From Rickettsiales bacterium (GTDB taxonomy: Bacteria > Pseudomonadota > Alphaproteobacteria > Rickettsiales > SXRF01), in the NCBI GenBank assembly GCA_005792635.1, contig SXRF01000123.1:1-39849 (forward strand): a DNA stretch of 39,849 bases. The letters run 5' to 3'. The position numbers and the translations under genes are program-made. The notes beneath the pieces are model-generated. The model did no database searches. It was given only the letters and a program-made list of their open reading frames with translations, and was not told where the DNA came from. Each line of letters starts with the position of its first letter. The stretch's first letter is position 1. Of this stretch, positions 1 to 8,991 are shown piece by piece.

Positions 1-54
1 GCCAGCAGCAACAAAATCAACAACTCTTTTCCTTAAGTCAACACTGTAAGTCAT
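1..54 (-). mobile_element. IS630-family transposase, N-terminal fragment (continues beyond window start)
   Basis: Reverse strand from ATG at 54 reads MTYSVDLRKRVVDFVAAG, the typical N-terminus of IS630-type transposases (xxYSxDLRxRVVxxVxxG). Confidence 0.75.
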
Positions 55-116
55 TTTTGCCCCCATAGGTTGTGAAAACAAAAATTGCTTACATTATAAT
101 GATTAAAAATGTGTAA

Positions 117-266
117 ATATTAAGCCAATTGACTATATATGGCAACAGTGCGAACAACTGTGATGTTAATAGCTTTCCGACACCAAGTAATACAACATAT
201 AATATTTCTGGTAGCGATGCTAACACACCATCGTGTTTTTTGAATATAGAGTTTGGAACGCAGTAG
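117..266 (+). pseudogene. truncated C-terminal remnant of a pilin-like secreted protein
   Basis: Open frame without a start: ..QLTIYGNSANNCDVNSFPTPSNTTYNISGSDANTPSCFLNIEFGTQ*. It resembles the Cys-containing tail of the pseudopilin at 22672-23535 ([33 protein letters not shown]). Confidence 0.4.
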
Positions 267-268
267 TT

Positions 269-319
269 GGAAAAATCATGACCATTCATTTCATCGACGC
301 GGGCGCGGATTATCAATGA
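269..319 (+). pseudogene. decayed duplicate of the cobM 5' end
   Basis: ggaaaaatcatgaccattcatttcatcgacgcgggcgcgg closely matches 857-898 (RBS plus start of cobM); encodes MTIHFIDAGADYQ* versus [15 protein letters not shown] in cobM. Confidence 0.6.
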
Positions 320-579
320 TAAACTTCTTTTCTATGCCCGATTTTTATTACTAAAACCAGCAATTCACCATCAATAATCTCGCAAATAACCCGATAATCT
401 TCTACACGATAACGCCAAAATCCTGACATATCACCGCTCAATGGCTTTCCAAGCTGCCTTGGATTTTCCATGTTTTGCACTTTTTTGTATAAATACCGCA
501 AGATCCTCTCCCGCGTTTGCGAGGAAAGTTTGTCTAATTGTTTTTGGGATTTTGGAGAGAAACTAACCCGCCACGCCAT
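313..579 (-). CDS. relE: RelE/ParE-family toxin
   Basis: 88 aa, MAWRVSFSPKSQKQLDKLSSQTRERILRYL...GFWRYRVEDYRVICEIIDGELLVLVIKIGHRKEVY, classic RelE motifs; overlaps the upstream antitoxin ORF. Confidence 0.85.
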   Translation of the reverse strand: MAWRVSFSPKSQKQLDKLSSQTRERILRYLYKKVQNMENPRQLGKPLSGDMSGFWRYRVEDYRVICEIIDGELLVLVIKIGHRKEVYH

Positions 580-781
580 ATTTTTTCATCGCATCTTCAA
601 GGCTTAAATTTTCTCCAACCTCATCACGCGCTCGCACAGCATCCATATAATCTTCTATATCTTCAAGGTGTTGAGCAAGCAGCTGTTTTATCAGCTCTTC
701 TTTCACAATATCGCTGTTTCCACAAACATTATTAAGCATCATTGCCATTGGGTCTGGCATATTAACAGTTATGGTCTGCAT
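563..781 (-). CDS. relB: RelB-like antitoxin
   Basis: 72 aa ORF immediately upstream of and overlapping relE (17 nt); acidic C-terminal part typical of RelB/DUF6290-type antitoxins. Confidence 0.7.
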   Translation of the reverse strand: MQTITVNMPDPMAMMLNNVCGNSDIVKEELIKQLLAQHLEDIEDYMDAVRARDEVGENLSLEDAMKKYGVAG

Positions 782-865
782 ATAGGCGAACCTTATTTAG
801 TTTTTGACTTATAGTTAATTATTAGCATTTATAAGCTAATAAAACAAGTTTATTATGGAAAAATT

Positions 866-1624
866 ATGACAATTCATTTCATTGGCGCAGGCGCGGGAGC
901 TGCGGATTTAATCACTGTTCGCGGGCAGAGGCTTATTTCTGCCTCGCCAGTTTGTATGTATGCTGGATCACTAATCCCAATGGAAATGCTGAGCTGGTGT
1001 CCGAAAGATGCGCGGATTATCAACACCGCACCGCTGGACTTAGACGCTATTGAGGCGGAGTTTGTAAAAGCGCACGCGGAGGGAAAAGATGTAGTGCGAC
1101 TGCATTCTGGCGATCTTTCTATTTATTCGGCGATGGGCGAGCAACTTCGCAGATTGGATAGGCTAGGAATACCATACACAACAACCGCTGGCGTTCCCGC
1201 TTTTGCAGCAGCGGCGGCGGCAATGGCGCAAGAGCTAACCCTGCCCGAAGTGGCGCAATCATTGGTAATAACGCGTACCAGCGGGCGGGCTTCGGCAATG
1301 CCAAAAAGCGAGAATCTAGCGGCATTTGCCCACACGGGGGCGACGCTTGCCATCCATCTTTCCATTCACGCTTTAGGCAGTGTGGTGGCAGAATTATCGC
1401 CAATTCTAGGCGTGAATTGCCCAGTTGCGGTAGTATATCGCGCCAGTTGGGCGGATGAAAAAATCATCCGCGCAACACTCGGCACAATTGAAAGCTTAGT
1501 AGATAAAGAAATAGAGCGCAGCGCGCTGATTTTCGTTGGCAAAGTGCTTGCCGAAAAAGATTTTCGTGAATCAGCACTATATAATGCAGATTACCATCGG
1601 CGGTTTCGCAGCAAGACTGATTAA
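866..1624 (+). CDS. cobM: precorrin-4 C11-methyltransferase
   Basis: [38 protein letters not shown]...; tetrapyrrole methylase motifs. Confidence 0.93.
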   Translation: MTIHFIGAGAGAADLITVRGQRLISASPVCMYAGSLIPMEMLSWCPKDARIINTAPLDLDAIEAEFVKAHAEGKDVVRLHSGDLSIYSAMGEQLRRLDRLGIPYTTTAGVPAFAAAAAAMAQELTLPEVAQSLVITRTSGRASAMPKSENLAAFAHTGATLAIHLSIHALGSVVAELSPILGVNCPVAVVYRASWADEKIIRATLGTIESLVDKEIERSALIFVGKVLAEKDFRESALYNADYHRRFRSKTD

Positions 1625-2379
1625 ATAGATTTATAAAATCTAGGTGTATAGACTATAGGTTCTTTGCCTGCACGCCGTATAATTCGTGTGTGGCTTGATC
1701 CAATGATGAGCAGGCTTAACATAGTCACTTGCTCGGGTTTGATTTCCGATAGGGTGGTGATTACCACCTCCTCGCCTTCGCGCCCAATTTTGGTGGCAAT
1801 TATGGCGATGGTTTCGCCGCTGCGTGCCGCCCGCAGAATTTTCAGAGCGTTTTCTAAATCCTGTCCGCGATGTTTAGAAGTTGGGTTATAAATCACCAGC
1901 ACAAAATCACCGTCGCTCGCGGCGCGCAGCCGCGCTTCAATAATCGCCCAAGGTTTTAGGTAAGTTGACAGCGAAATAACGCAGAAATCATGCCCCAGCG
2001 GCGCACCCACCCTTGCCGCCGCCGCCAGCATCGCGCTCACCGCTGGCACAACCTTAATATCAATATTTTTCCATTCTGGTGTGCCATTCTCAACCGCCTC
2101 AAAAACCGCGGCTGCCATGCCAAAAACGCCAGCATCGCCGCCAGAAACCACCGCTACCTTTGCGCCAGCCGCTGCCAAAGTCAGGGCAAATTCTGCCCGC
2201 TCCACCTCCACGCCATTGTCACTCGCATGTCGCTTGCCAAGCGCAGTTTCGGGAACTGCGGCAACATATGGCATATAACCAACAATATCGCTCGCCGCGT
2301 GTAAAACCTCGCTCGCCTCAGGCGTAAGCCATTTCTCCGCCCCTGCCCCTAAACCCACAATCCGCAGCCAACCGCTCAT
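1621..2379 (-). CDS. cobJ: precorrin-3B C17-methyltransferase
   Basis: [39 protein letters not shown]..., [29 protein letters not shown]. Confidence 0.93.
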   Translation of the reverse strand: MSGWLRIVGLGAGAEKWLTPEASEVLHAASDIVGYMPYVAAVPETALGKRHASDNGVEVERAEFALTLAAAGAKVAVVSGGDAGVFGMAAAVFEAVENGTPEWKNIDIKVVPAVSAMLAAAARVGAPLGHDFCVISLSTYLKPWAIIEARLRAASDGDFVLVIYNPTSKHRGQDLENALKILRAARSGETIAIIATKIGREGEEVVITTLSEIKPEQVTMLSLLIIGSSHTRIIRRAGKEPIVYTPRFYKSI

Positions 2380-3116
2380 ATCCTCCGCCCCTGCCCTGCA
2401 ATGATAATCATCGAAAAATAGGGTGCTTTTCCGTCAGTCTTTTCCGCTAGCGGAATGATTTTTTCATTTTCCATCGTGCCATATTCTATATATATCGCTC
2501 GTTCTAAAAGCCCCGCCACCTCTATTGCCAGCCGCGCTTTGGCAAAACCCTTGCCCAGCTTCATAATCACCGCCGCATCTGTGTTTTTTAAGCGACGCAC
2601 CAGCTCATCTTCTGGTAAAGTTGCGGGCAGAACGGTTAGAATATCATCACCCCAAGTTATCGGCGTGTGCGCCGCCGTCCAGCAACCAGACATCGCCGTC
2701 ACCCCTGCCACCACTTCGCAAGGAAACCACGGCGCAAGGCGGCGATAAAGATGCATAAACGAGCCATAAAAAAACGGGTCACCCACGCACAGAACCGCGA
2801 CATCCTCGCCGCTTGCAAGCTTCCCTGCGATTTCTTCGCTCGCGGCAGCATAAAACTCCCCAATCATCAGCGGGTAGCGCGGGTCGGAAACAGGGAACTC
2901 AGTGGTCACAGGATATACCAACGGCATTTCGTTATGCGCTGGCGTTAAATGCGCCGCCATGATAGCTCGGGCATGCCCCGTCTTCCCGCCCTTGGAAAAA
3001 TAGGCTATATTGCGCGTCGACTGCAAAATACGCAGGGCTTTAAGCGTCATAAGTTCAGGATCACCCGAGCCAAGCCCAACGCCATATAGTTTTCCGTAAG
3101 GAACAATATTTTTCAT
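2376..3116 (-). CDS. cobI: precorrin-2 C20-methyltransferase
   Basis: GKLYGVGLGSGDPELMTLKALRIL..., VLCVGDPFFYGSFMHLYRRL. Confidence 0.93.
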   Translation of the reverse strand: MKNIVPYGKLYGVGLGSGDPELMTLKALRILQSTRNIAYFSKGGKTGHARAIMAAHLTPAHNEMPLVYPVTTEFPVSDPRYPLMIGEFYAAASEEIAGKLASGEDVAVLCVGDPFFYGSFMHLYRRLAPWFPCEVVAGVTAMSGCWTAAHTPITWGDDILTVLPATLPEDELVRRLKNTDAAVIMKLGKGFAKARLAIEVAGLLERAIYIEYGTMENEKIIPLAEKTDGKAPYFSMIIIAGQGRRI

Positions 3117-3772
3117 ATCTCTTTTTCCTGCGCGATAGCATTTATGGCGGCGACAGTCATCGCGCTGCCGCCTTTGCGTCCGCGAACGATGGCATAAGGA
3201 ATTTTTCCGTATTCCATCAAAGCTTCTTTGGATTCCGCCGCTCCGACAAAACCAACTGGCATCCCAATCACCGCCGCGGGCATCGGCGCACCCGACTCAA
3301 GCATTTCCAGCAGGTAAAATAGCGAAGTCGGAGCATTACCAATGGCAACCACCGCCCCCGCCATTTTCTCGCGCCATAGTTCCATCGCCGCCGCGCTGCG
3401 CGTATTGCCAATTTGTTTGGCAAGCTCGGGAACGCGAGGGTCGGAAAGTGTGCAAATAATTTCGTTATTCGCAGGCAACCTTGCTTTAGTAATTCCACTT
3501 GCCACCATCTTGGCATCACAGAGTATGGGCGCACCAGCATTAAGCGCGGAGCGGGCTATGTTCACCATATCGGGCGAGAAGAAAATATCGCCTGCCGCCT
3601 CCACCATGCCGCAAGCATGGATGACGCGCACGGCGACTTTTTCTTCCTCTGGGCTAAACCTCGCCAAATCCGCCTCCGCACGGATGATAGCAAAGGATTT
3701 TTCGTAAATCGCCGCGCCGTCGTGAATATATTTATAATTGGTTTTCATGTTCAATATCATACCCATGTTCAT
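3113..3772 (-). CDS. cobH: precorrin-8X methylmutase
   Basis: MKTNYKYIHDGAAIYEKSFAIIRAEADLARFSPEEEKVAVRVIHACGMVE...; likely start at an internal Met (MKTNYKY). Confidence 0.92.
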   Translation of the reverse strand: MNMGMILNMKTNYKYIHDGAAIYEKSFAIIRAEADLARFSPEEEKVAVRVIHACGMVEAAGDIFFSPDMVNIARSALNAGAPILCDAKMVASGITKARLPANNEIICTLSDPRVPELAKQIGNTRSAAAMELWREKMAGAVVAIGNAPTSLFYLLEMLESGAPMPAAVIGMPVGFVGAAESKEALMEYGKIPYAIVRGRKGGSAMTVAAINAIAQEKEI

Positions 3773-4874
3773 TCGCAGTTATGGTTATATCCGCTTTTCC
3801 TTTATAAGCGCAACCCTTGGGGCAACCAGTAATATGGACAATTTTGTTAAGGTTCGGGTGGTTTTTTGCATATTCTTTCGCATAATTCCTTGTATCGCCG
3901 AATGCAGAGCTGCACGCGGGCGCACCAACGCAGGCATGGATTTTGAGACGCGAGTCATTCGCATCAGTTATAAAGCCGATTTTTTCCAGTTCCTGCACAG
4001 CGACGATTGCATCTTGCCGCAACACTTTGGGAAGCAAAAAAATCCGCTTGGGCGCGAGTATGATTTTTCCGCCACTGTATTGTTCGACAATATCTGCGAG
4101 TTTTTTAAGCTCTACCGCCTCAACTCTACCAAATTCCGCTGAACAACCAACCACTCCAGAATGCTGCGCAAGCGGGATATAGCCAAGCATTAGTGGCATG
4201 ATATTTTTCGAAAATGTTTTTTTATTGCATTGTGGCGACTGATAAAGAATTTCTATTATCTGCGAAACTCTACTTGGCAATGTCATCCCCGCCTTGAGCG
4301 GTGATCTAGTGACACAAATTGTATCTGTGTTTTTATCCATAGAACCCGCATCTAGTGCGGGATGACGGTCACTAGAGATATACAAATCACAAGGAATATC
4401 CGTTAATGGAAATACACCGCCACCATCAATGACTATAAGGAATTTTTCGGGCAGTTTTATTTTGCTCGCGACACTCCGCGCTATTATTTCCTCCGCCAAC
4501 TCCAAAACTGAAGCATCGCAAGCCCCGTCAATCCCCGCCAGCGGATTAACTATAATTGCAAGTGGCACATCATGCACAAAGCCAAGACCTGCCAGTTCCT
4601 CGCGTAAATGTGGATAGTTTTCTTTAATTACTCCGCGGATTTGCAGATTACCACGCGCCGATAAATCCAAATGCCCATTGCCATATTTTTCTGCTAATTC
4701 GGCAATTTTTCGCAGCACACTCGCTTGCAACCGCCCAAATTTAATTGGTACGCGCACGAGCAACCCATCGCCCGTTTCCATCGGTTTTTCTAGGCTCGGA
4801 CACCAACCTTTTACGAGAACATCGCTCATGCCACCCTCAATAATTCCGCCGTTGAGTTCCTGCGTGGTATCCAC
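3732..4874 (-). CDS. cobG: precorrin-3B synthase (contains an in-frame palindromic-element insertion)
   Basis: Nitrite/sulfite reductase-like: VKGWCPSLEKPMETGDGLLVRVPIKFGRL, HACVGAPACSSAF..., GCPKGCAYKGKADITI. Confidence 0.88.
   Translation of the reverse strand: MDTTQELNGGIIEGGMSDVLVKGWCPSLEKPMETGDGLLVRVPIKFGRLQASVLRKIAELAEKYGNGHLDLSARGNLQIRGVIKENYPHLREELAGLGFVHDVPLAIIVNPLAGIDGACDASVLELAEEIIARSVASKIKLPEKFLIVIDGGGVFPLTDIPCDLYISSDRHPALDAGSMDKNTDTICVTRSPLKAGMTLPSRVSQIIEILYQSPQCNKKTFSKNIMPLMLGYIPLAQHSGVVGCSAEFGRVEAVELKKLADIVEQYSGGKIILAPKRIFLLPKVLRQDAIVAVQELEKIGFITDANDSRLKIHACVGAPACSSAFGDTRNYAKEYAKNHPNLNKIVHITGCPKGCAYKGKADITITANEHGYDIEHENQL
4280..4380. repeat. palindromic repeat element inside cobG
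   Basis: gtcatccc...gggatgac outer arms plus ctagtgac/gtcactag; encodes SSDRHPALDAGSMDKNTDTICVTRSPLKAGMTLPS in frame. Peptides like RHPALDAGS / SPLKAGMT are hallmarks of alphaproteobacterial interspersed palindromic repeats. Confidence 0.75.
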
Positions 4875-7800
4875 AGCCCACGCTCCACCGCTTCGCGCAG
4901 CCTTGCTTGCATAGCGCGTAGTGCTTCTGGGTTTTCGCGCTCTAAAAATTCATGCACTTTTTCGTTATGCAAATAAGCATCCGCCACTGCTTCAAACTGT
5001 GCGGATGTCACTGTGTCGCTAGTTGCAGCGAAAGCGAAAAGATTATCCACGACATTTGCCATTTCCGCCGCTCCTGCATAGCCGTGGCGCATCTGCCCTG
5101 CTATCCAATCTGGGTTTAAGGCGCGGGCGTGGAGGGTGAGCGAAATTTCCTCGGCGAGTGTGCGGGCTTTTATGTTGTTGGTGCGCGAGCTGTCAATATG
5201 ATATAAGCTCGGATTCGCGCCTAGCATCTGCGCCGCTGCGGCAAAACCGCCCTCACTATCGGCAAAATCCGCGCCGCTTAATGCGTCCACCTCGCGGATG
5301 TCCTGCGTGTGGATTAGCGCGTCAGAATTCGCTACCAGCCGCTTAAATTCCTCTGGTTGTGCAACACCATCCACCCCGCGACCATAGGCGAATTTGGAGG
5401 CTTCAATATATGCCGCGCCTAAATCTGCGCGTGTTTTCCAGTTGCCGCTATCAATTAAATCCGTCGTTCCTGCGCCATACGCGCCCCAGCTACTCCCAAA
5501 TATTTGGCTTTTGGCAAGCTTGCCCGTGAGCTTTGCAATCGCTAACGCCGCATCGTCAAACAGCAAAATCAAATTCGGAAACATATCGCGGAACAAGCCA
5601 GAAATCCGCAAACTCACCTCCATGCGTGGAAATTCTAGTTCCGCATCAGAAATAATCTCAAAACCCGAAACACGCGCGGAATTTTCGTCCCAAATTATAT
5701 TCACGCCCATGAGATATAGTGCCTGCGCGATTTCGTCACCGCCATTTCGCAGCGTCTGCGAACCCCAAACATCCATCACAATATTCTTCGGATAATCGCC
5801 ATTGTCCTGCATATATCTTCGCACAAATTCCTGCGCTGCTCGCTTGCCGATTATCGCCGCCGTTGGCGTTGGTATCATGCGCGGATCAACCCCCACCAAA
5901 TTGCGTCCTGTCGGAAAAATATCCAGATTTCCACGCGCTGGCGAGCCACCAACTGTCGGCGGAATGAATTTTCCCGATAGTGCGGCGAGGAGGTTTTGTA
6001 ATTCGTAATTCGTAGTTTGTAGTCCGTAGTCCGTATTGCCGAATATATGCAAGCCATCGCCAATTCGCTGTTCTTTTATATCGCACAGATGCGCTTCCAG
6101 AGCGGTCATCAGTGCCGCTTCGTCGCCGTCTTTTTCCGCCCCTGCCAGCCCTGCTTTTTTAGCGCGAAAAATTATTTCCGAGCGTAAGTGTTTCATCCGC
6201 CGAGCGTCCAAACCGTCCGCGCTGCTATATTCATCCACCAGCGTTTCCAGCGCGGCAAGCTCGGGCGAAAGTTTTGCGTCCTGCATTGGTGGCGGTGCAT
6301 GGCTGATAGTGACTGCACTTATGCGCCTTTTTGCCTGCGCCGCCTCGCCAGCATCAGTCACGATATACGGATAAATCACAGGCGTTGCGCCAAGTGCGAT
6401 TTCTGGGAAACAATGCTCGGAAAGTGCCACCGTTTTGGCAGGTAGCCACTCCAGATTTCCGTGTGTGCCGAGGTGGATATAAGCGTCCATTTGAAACTCG
6501 TGCGCGAGCCACCAATAAAACGCCAGATATTCATGGCGCGGCGGCATTTCCGCGTCGTGATAACCAGTTTTTTTGTCACTTTCCGAGCCGCGATCAGGCT
6601 GGAACGCCAGCGCAATATTTCCCAATTGCTGCACTGAAATAGAAAAATCTTTCTCTGGCACTTCCCCCCATGCGGCAATCATCAATTGCTGGTTATCTGG
6701 CGAGAGTTTTGCGAATTTTTCTGCGTATTTTTCCGCACTATATTTTTCTTTTTTTTCACTGACAACTGACAACTGACAACTGACAACTGCGTAGCCATCC
6801 TCCGCCAGCTCATCTAATATCACCTCTGCACTCGCCATCGCATCCAGCCCCACAGCGTAGCCCTTGCGCCCCGCCCGCTGCGGATAGTCGGAAAGCACCA
6901 GCGCGATTTTTTTCTCGGCGTTTTTTTTGCGGGCGAGTGCCGCCCAATTTGCCGCGAGTTCCGCCACAAATTCTATTCGGCTTGGCTCTGGTTGGTGAAT
7001 AATCCGCGCAAATTCTAGCTGTTTATTTTCCTCGGTTTTTTCCTTAAAAGAAATCGCCCGCGTGAACACTCGCCCGTCAGATTCAGGCAGCACAATGCTC
7101 ATCGCCATATCGGTGGTTGAAAGCCCGCGCCGCGCATTCTCCCAAGTTTCACGCTCCATATTCGCCAGAGACACTTGCAAAATTGCCGAGTTACAACAAG
7201 CGAGTGGGTGCGAACCGCCACCAGCAGAAAATGCTGTTGCATCTATGATAACATCGGGTGGAAATTGTTTGGTGTCAGCAAGTAATAAATTTAGTGCATC
7301 CGCATCTTTCAGGCTACTCACCATAAAGGCACGCGCTGCAACACCACGCTGCTCAAGCGACGCGAGTAACGCGTCAATCGGCGCAGTATCCGCCGCCAGA
7401 TAATGCGCTCGGTAAAAAATTATGGTGGCGTTCTTGTCACCCCGCACTTGTTGCGGAGGCTGGGCTTTATACAACTTCCCAGCGTCAACAGTCTCCGCCA
7501 CAGGAATTATATCATCATACAAAGCCCGCAAGACCCTCCGTGCATTTTCCGCGCCGCCTTGGGTAAGGCACCCCTCCACTGCATTCACCATTTCCTTTGG
7601 CGCAGTGGAAAGTTCGTGCAATCGCTCGTCGGCATGACAACCCGAAACCATGATGAGTTTTATGCCCTTCGCAACCGCTAGCTTGTGCAGTTCATCAACG
7701 CCATATTGCCACCAGTCATAACCACCAAGCAACCGCACTAATATAACTTTGGCGTGCGCCGCCACCTGCTCAATATAAAGGTCAATGGACAATGGATGTT

Positions 7801-7981
7801 TAAGCGGCGCGAGGCTGGTCAGGCGCAAATTTCTCGCATCATTATCCACCACCGCCGCCGCCATACAGGCTAGGTCGGAATCGGTGAATGACAAAAACAA
7901 AATATCGGCTGGCGACTGCGTCGGGTTCACCGCCACCGCCTCACCATCCAGCGCAACGCTATGTTTTATGGAAAGATGCAA
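4826..7981 (-). CDS. cobN: cobaltochelatase subunit CobN
   Basis: 1051 aa: LGTHGNLEWLPAKTVALSEHCFPEIALG, IYPYIVTDAGEAAQAKRRISAVTISHAPPPM, FRDMFPNLILLFDDA; C-terminal MRHGYAGAAEMANVVDNLFAFAATS. Confidence 0.93.
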   Translation of the reverse strand: MHLSIKHSVALDGEAVAVNPTQSPADILFLSFTDSDLACMAAAVVDNDARNLRLTSLAPLKHPLSIDLYIEQVAAHAKVILVRLLGGYDWWQYGVDELHKLAVAKGIKLIMVSGCHADERLHELSTAPKEMVNAVEGCLTQGGAENARRVLRALYDDIIPVAETVDAGKLYKAQPPQQVRGDKNATIIFYRAHYLAADTAPIDALLASLEQRGVAARAFMVSSLKDADALNLLLADTKQFPPDVIIDATAFSAGGGSHPLACCNSAILQVSLANMERETWENARRGLSTTDMAMSIVLPESDGRVFTRAISFKEKTEENKQLEFARIIHQPEPSRIEFVAELAANWAALARKKNAEKKIALVLSDYPQRAGRKGYAVGLDAMASAEVILDELAEDGYAVVSCQLSVVSEKKEKYSAEKYAEKFAKLSPDNQQLMIAAWGEVPEKDFSISVQQLGNIALAFQPDRGSESDKKTGYHDAEMPPRHEYLAFYWWLAHEFQMDAYIHLGTHGNLEWLPAKTVALSEHCFPEIALGATPVIYPYIVTDAGEAAQAKRRISAVTISHAPPPMQDAKLSPELAALETLVDEYSSADGLDARRMKHLRSEIIFRAKKAGLAGAEKDGDEAALMTALEAHLCDIKEQRIGDGLHIFGNTDYGLQTTNYELQNLLAALSGKFIPPTVGGSPARGNLDIFPTGRNLVGVDPRMIPTPTAAIIGKRAAQEFVRRYMQDNGDYPKNIVMDVWGSQTLRNGGDEIAQALYLMGVNIIWDENSARVSGFEIISDAELEFPRMEVSLRISGLFRDMFPNLILLFDDAALAIAKLTGKLAKSQIFGSSWGAYGAGTTDLIDSGNWKTRADLGAAYIEASKFAYGRGVDGVAQPEEFKRLVANSDALIHTQDIREVDALSGADFADSEGGFAAAAQMLGANPSLYHIDSSRTNNIKARTLAEEISLTLHARALNPDWIAGQMRHGYAGAAEMANVVDNLFAFAATSDTVTSAQFEAVADAYLHNEKVHEFLERENPEALRAMQARLREAVERGLWIPRRNSTAELLRVA
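5998..6035. repeat. heptanucleotide tandem repeat (gtaattc/gtagtcc) inside cobN
   Basis: gtaattc gtaattc gtagttt gtagtcc gtagtcc gta; ~5 units of 7 bp. Confidence 0.9.
6759..6789. repeat. heptanucleotide tandem repeat (ctgacaa)n inside cobN
   Basis: ctgacaa x4 plus ctg, uninterrupted; encodes VVSCQLSVVS on the minus strand. Confidence 0.95.
7433..7463. repeat. half-copy of palindromic repeat element inside cobN
   Basis: cttgtcaccccgcacttgttgcggaggctgg is highly similar to cttgtcaccccgcatttattgcggggtctgg at 31778. Confidence 0.65.
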
Positions 7982-8988
7982 TTTTTTATACTTTCTAAAT
8001 CCAGCCCCTTTTTACCAATAACCACCACTCGTCCAGAATTTCCGCCATGCTCTCCTGCAAAATGCCCTGAAACTCGCCTACCCACTGCCTGCACGAGATA
8101 ATAAAGCGGCTTGCCAGTAATCCGCACAAAGCCTTTCACTCGCAGAATATTATGCGCTTCGGCGGCGGCAATAATTTTTTGTTCCAGCTGCGCAACATTT
8201 ACAAATTCTGGCAGTTCCAGCACAAAACTCTCAAAATCGTCATGGTCGTGGTCAGCCTCGTTTTCATGGTGAGAAATGCGGTTATCGGCGTCATCTTCGG
8301 CGGCAGCACCTATGCCAAGCAAAATATCAGCTGCCACCTTGCCATGCGCGGCTTCAATTATTGGCACACCACGATTTATCTCGCGCTCAATATCTGCTTT
8401 TACTTTCTCAACTTCTGCTACGCTTGCTTGATCTGTTTTGTTGAGGATAATCATATCCGCGCAGAGCAATTGATCCTCATACACTTCCGCGAGTGGATTA
8501 TCATGCTCCAGCAAGCCAATATCTGCCTTTTGTTGATCAATCGCGGCTAAATCCTCCGCGAAATCGCCAGCAAAAACCGCAGGTGTATCAACCACTGCAA
8601 TCACACCATCAATGGTCAGGCGCGAGCGAATTTCTGGCCAGTCAAATGCTTTTACCAGTGGCTTGGGCAGTGCCAGCCCAGAAGTTTCAATGATGATATG
8701 TTCAAAGCCACCCATCGCCATAATTTTTTCCATCGCGGGCAAAAAATCATCCGCCACGGTGCAGCAAATACAACCATTTGGCAGCTCAATAATCGCGGCT
8801 TCTTCGCAGTTTTCATTCGCGCAGGATTTTAGAATATCGCCGTCCACCCCAACATCACCAAATTCATTAATGAGCAATGCAATCCGCCTGCCGCCTGAAT
8901 TCTCCATAACATGCTTAATCAGCGAAGTTTTTCCCGCGCCGAGAAAACCTGTTATAATAGTAGTGGGTATTTTATTTATTTTTTTCAT
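7966..8988 (-). CDS. cobW: CobW-family GTP-binding metallochaperone
   Basis: PTTIITGFLGAGKTSLIKHVMEN (Walker A), ELPNGCICCTVADDF (CxCC), NKTDQAS; His/Asp-rich stretch HHENEADHDHDD. Confidence 0.93.
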   Translation of the reverse strand: MKKINKIPTTIITGFLGAGKTSLIKHVMENSGGRRIALLINEFGDVGVDGDILKSCANENCEEAAIIELPNGCICCTVADDFLPAMEKIMAMGGFEHIIIETSGLALPKPLVKAFDWPEIRSRLTIDGVIAVVDTPAVFAGDFAEDLAAIDQQKADIGLLEHDNPLAEVYEDQLLCADMIILNKTDQASVAEVEKVKADIEREINRGVPIIEAAHGKVAADILLGIGAAAEDDADNRISHHENEADHDHDDFESFVLELPEFVNVAQLEQKIIAAAEAHNILRVKGFVRITGKPLYYLVQAVGRRVSGHFAGEHGGNSGRVVVIGKKGLDLESIKNCIFP

Positions 8989-8991
8989 TTT

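Noticed and set aside
89-316. 75-aa minus-strand ORF at the left edge
   Set aside because: Overlaps the IS/pilin remnant and the decayed cobM copy; hydrophobic low-complexity frame without family resemblance.
1119-1403. Long antisense ORFs opposite cobM, and similar antisense ORFs opposite cobJ, cobI, cobN, flgE, fliK, ctpA and others
   Set aside because: They lie fully opposite well-supported genes and show no recognisable motifs; typical spurious frames.
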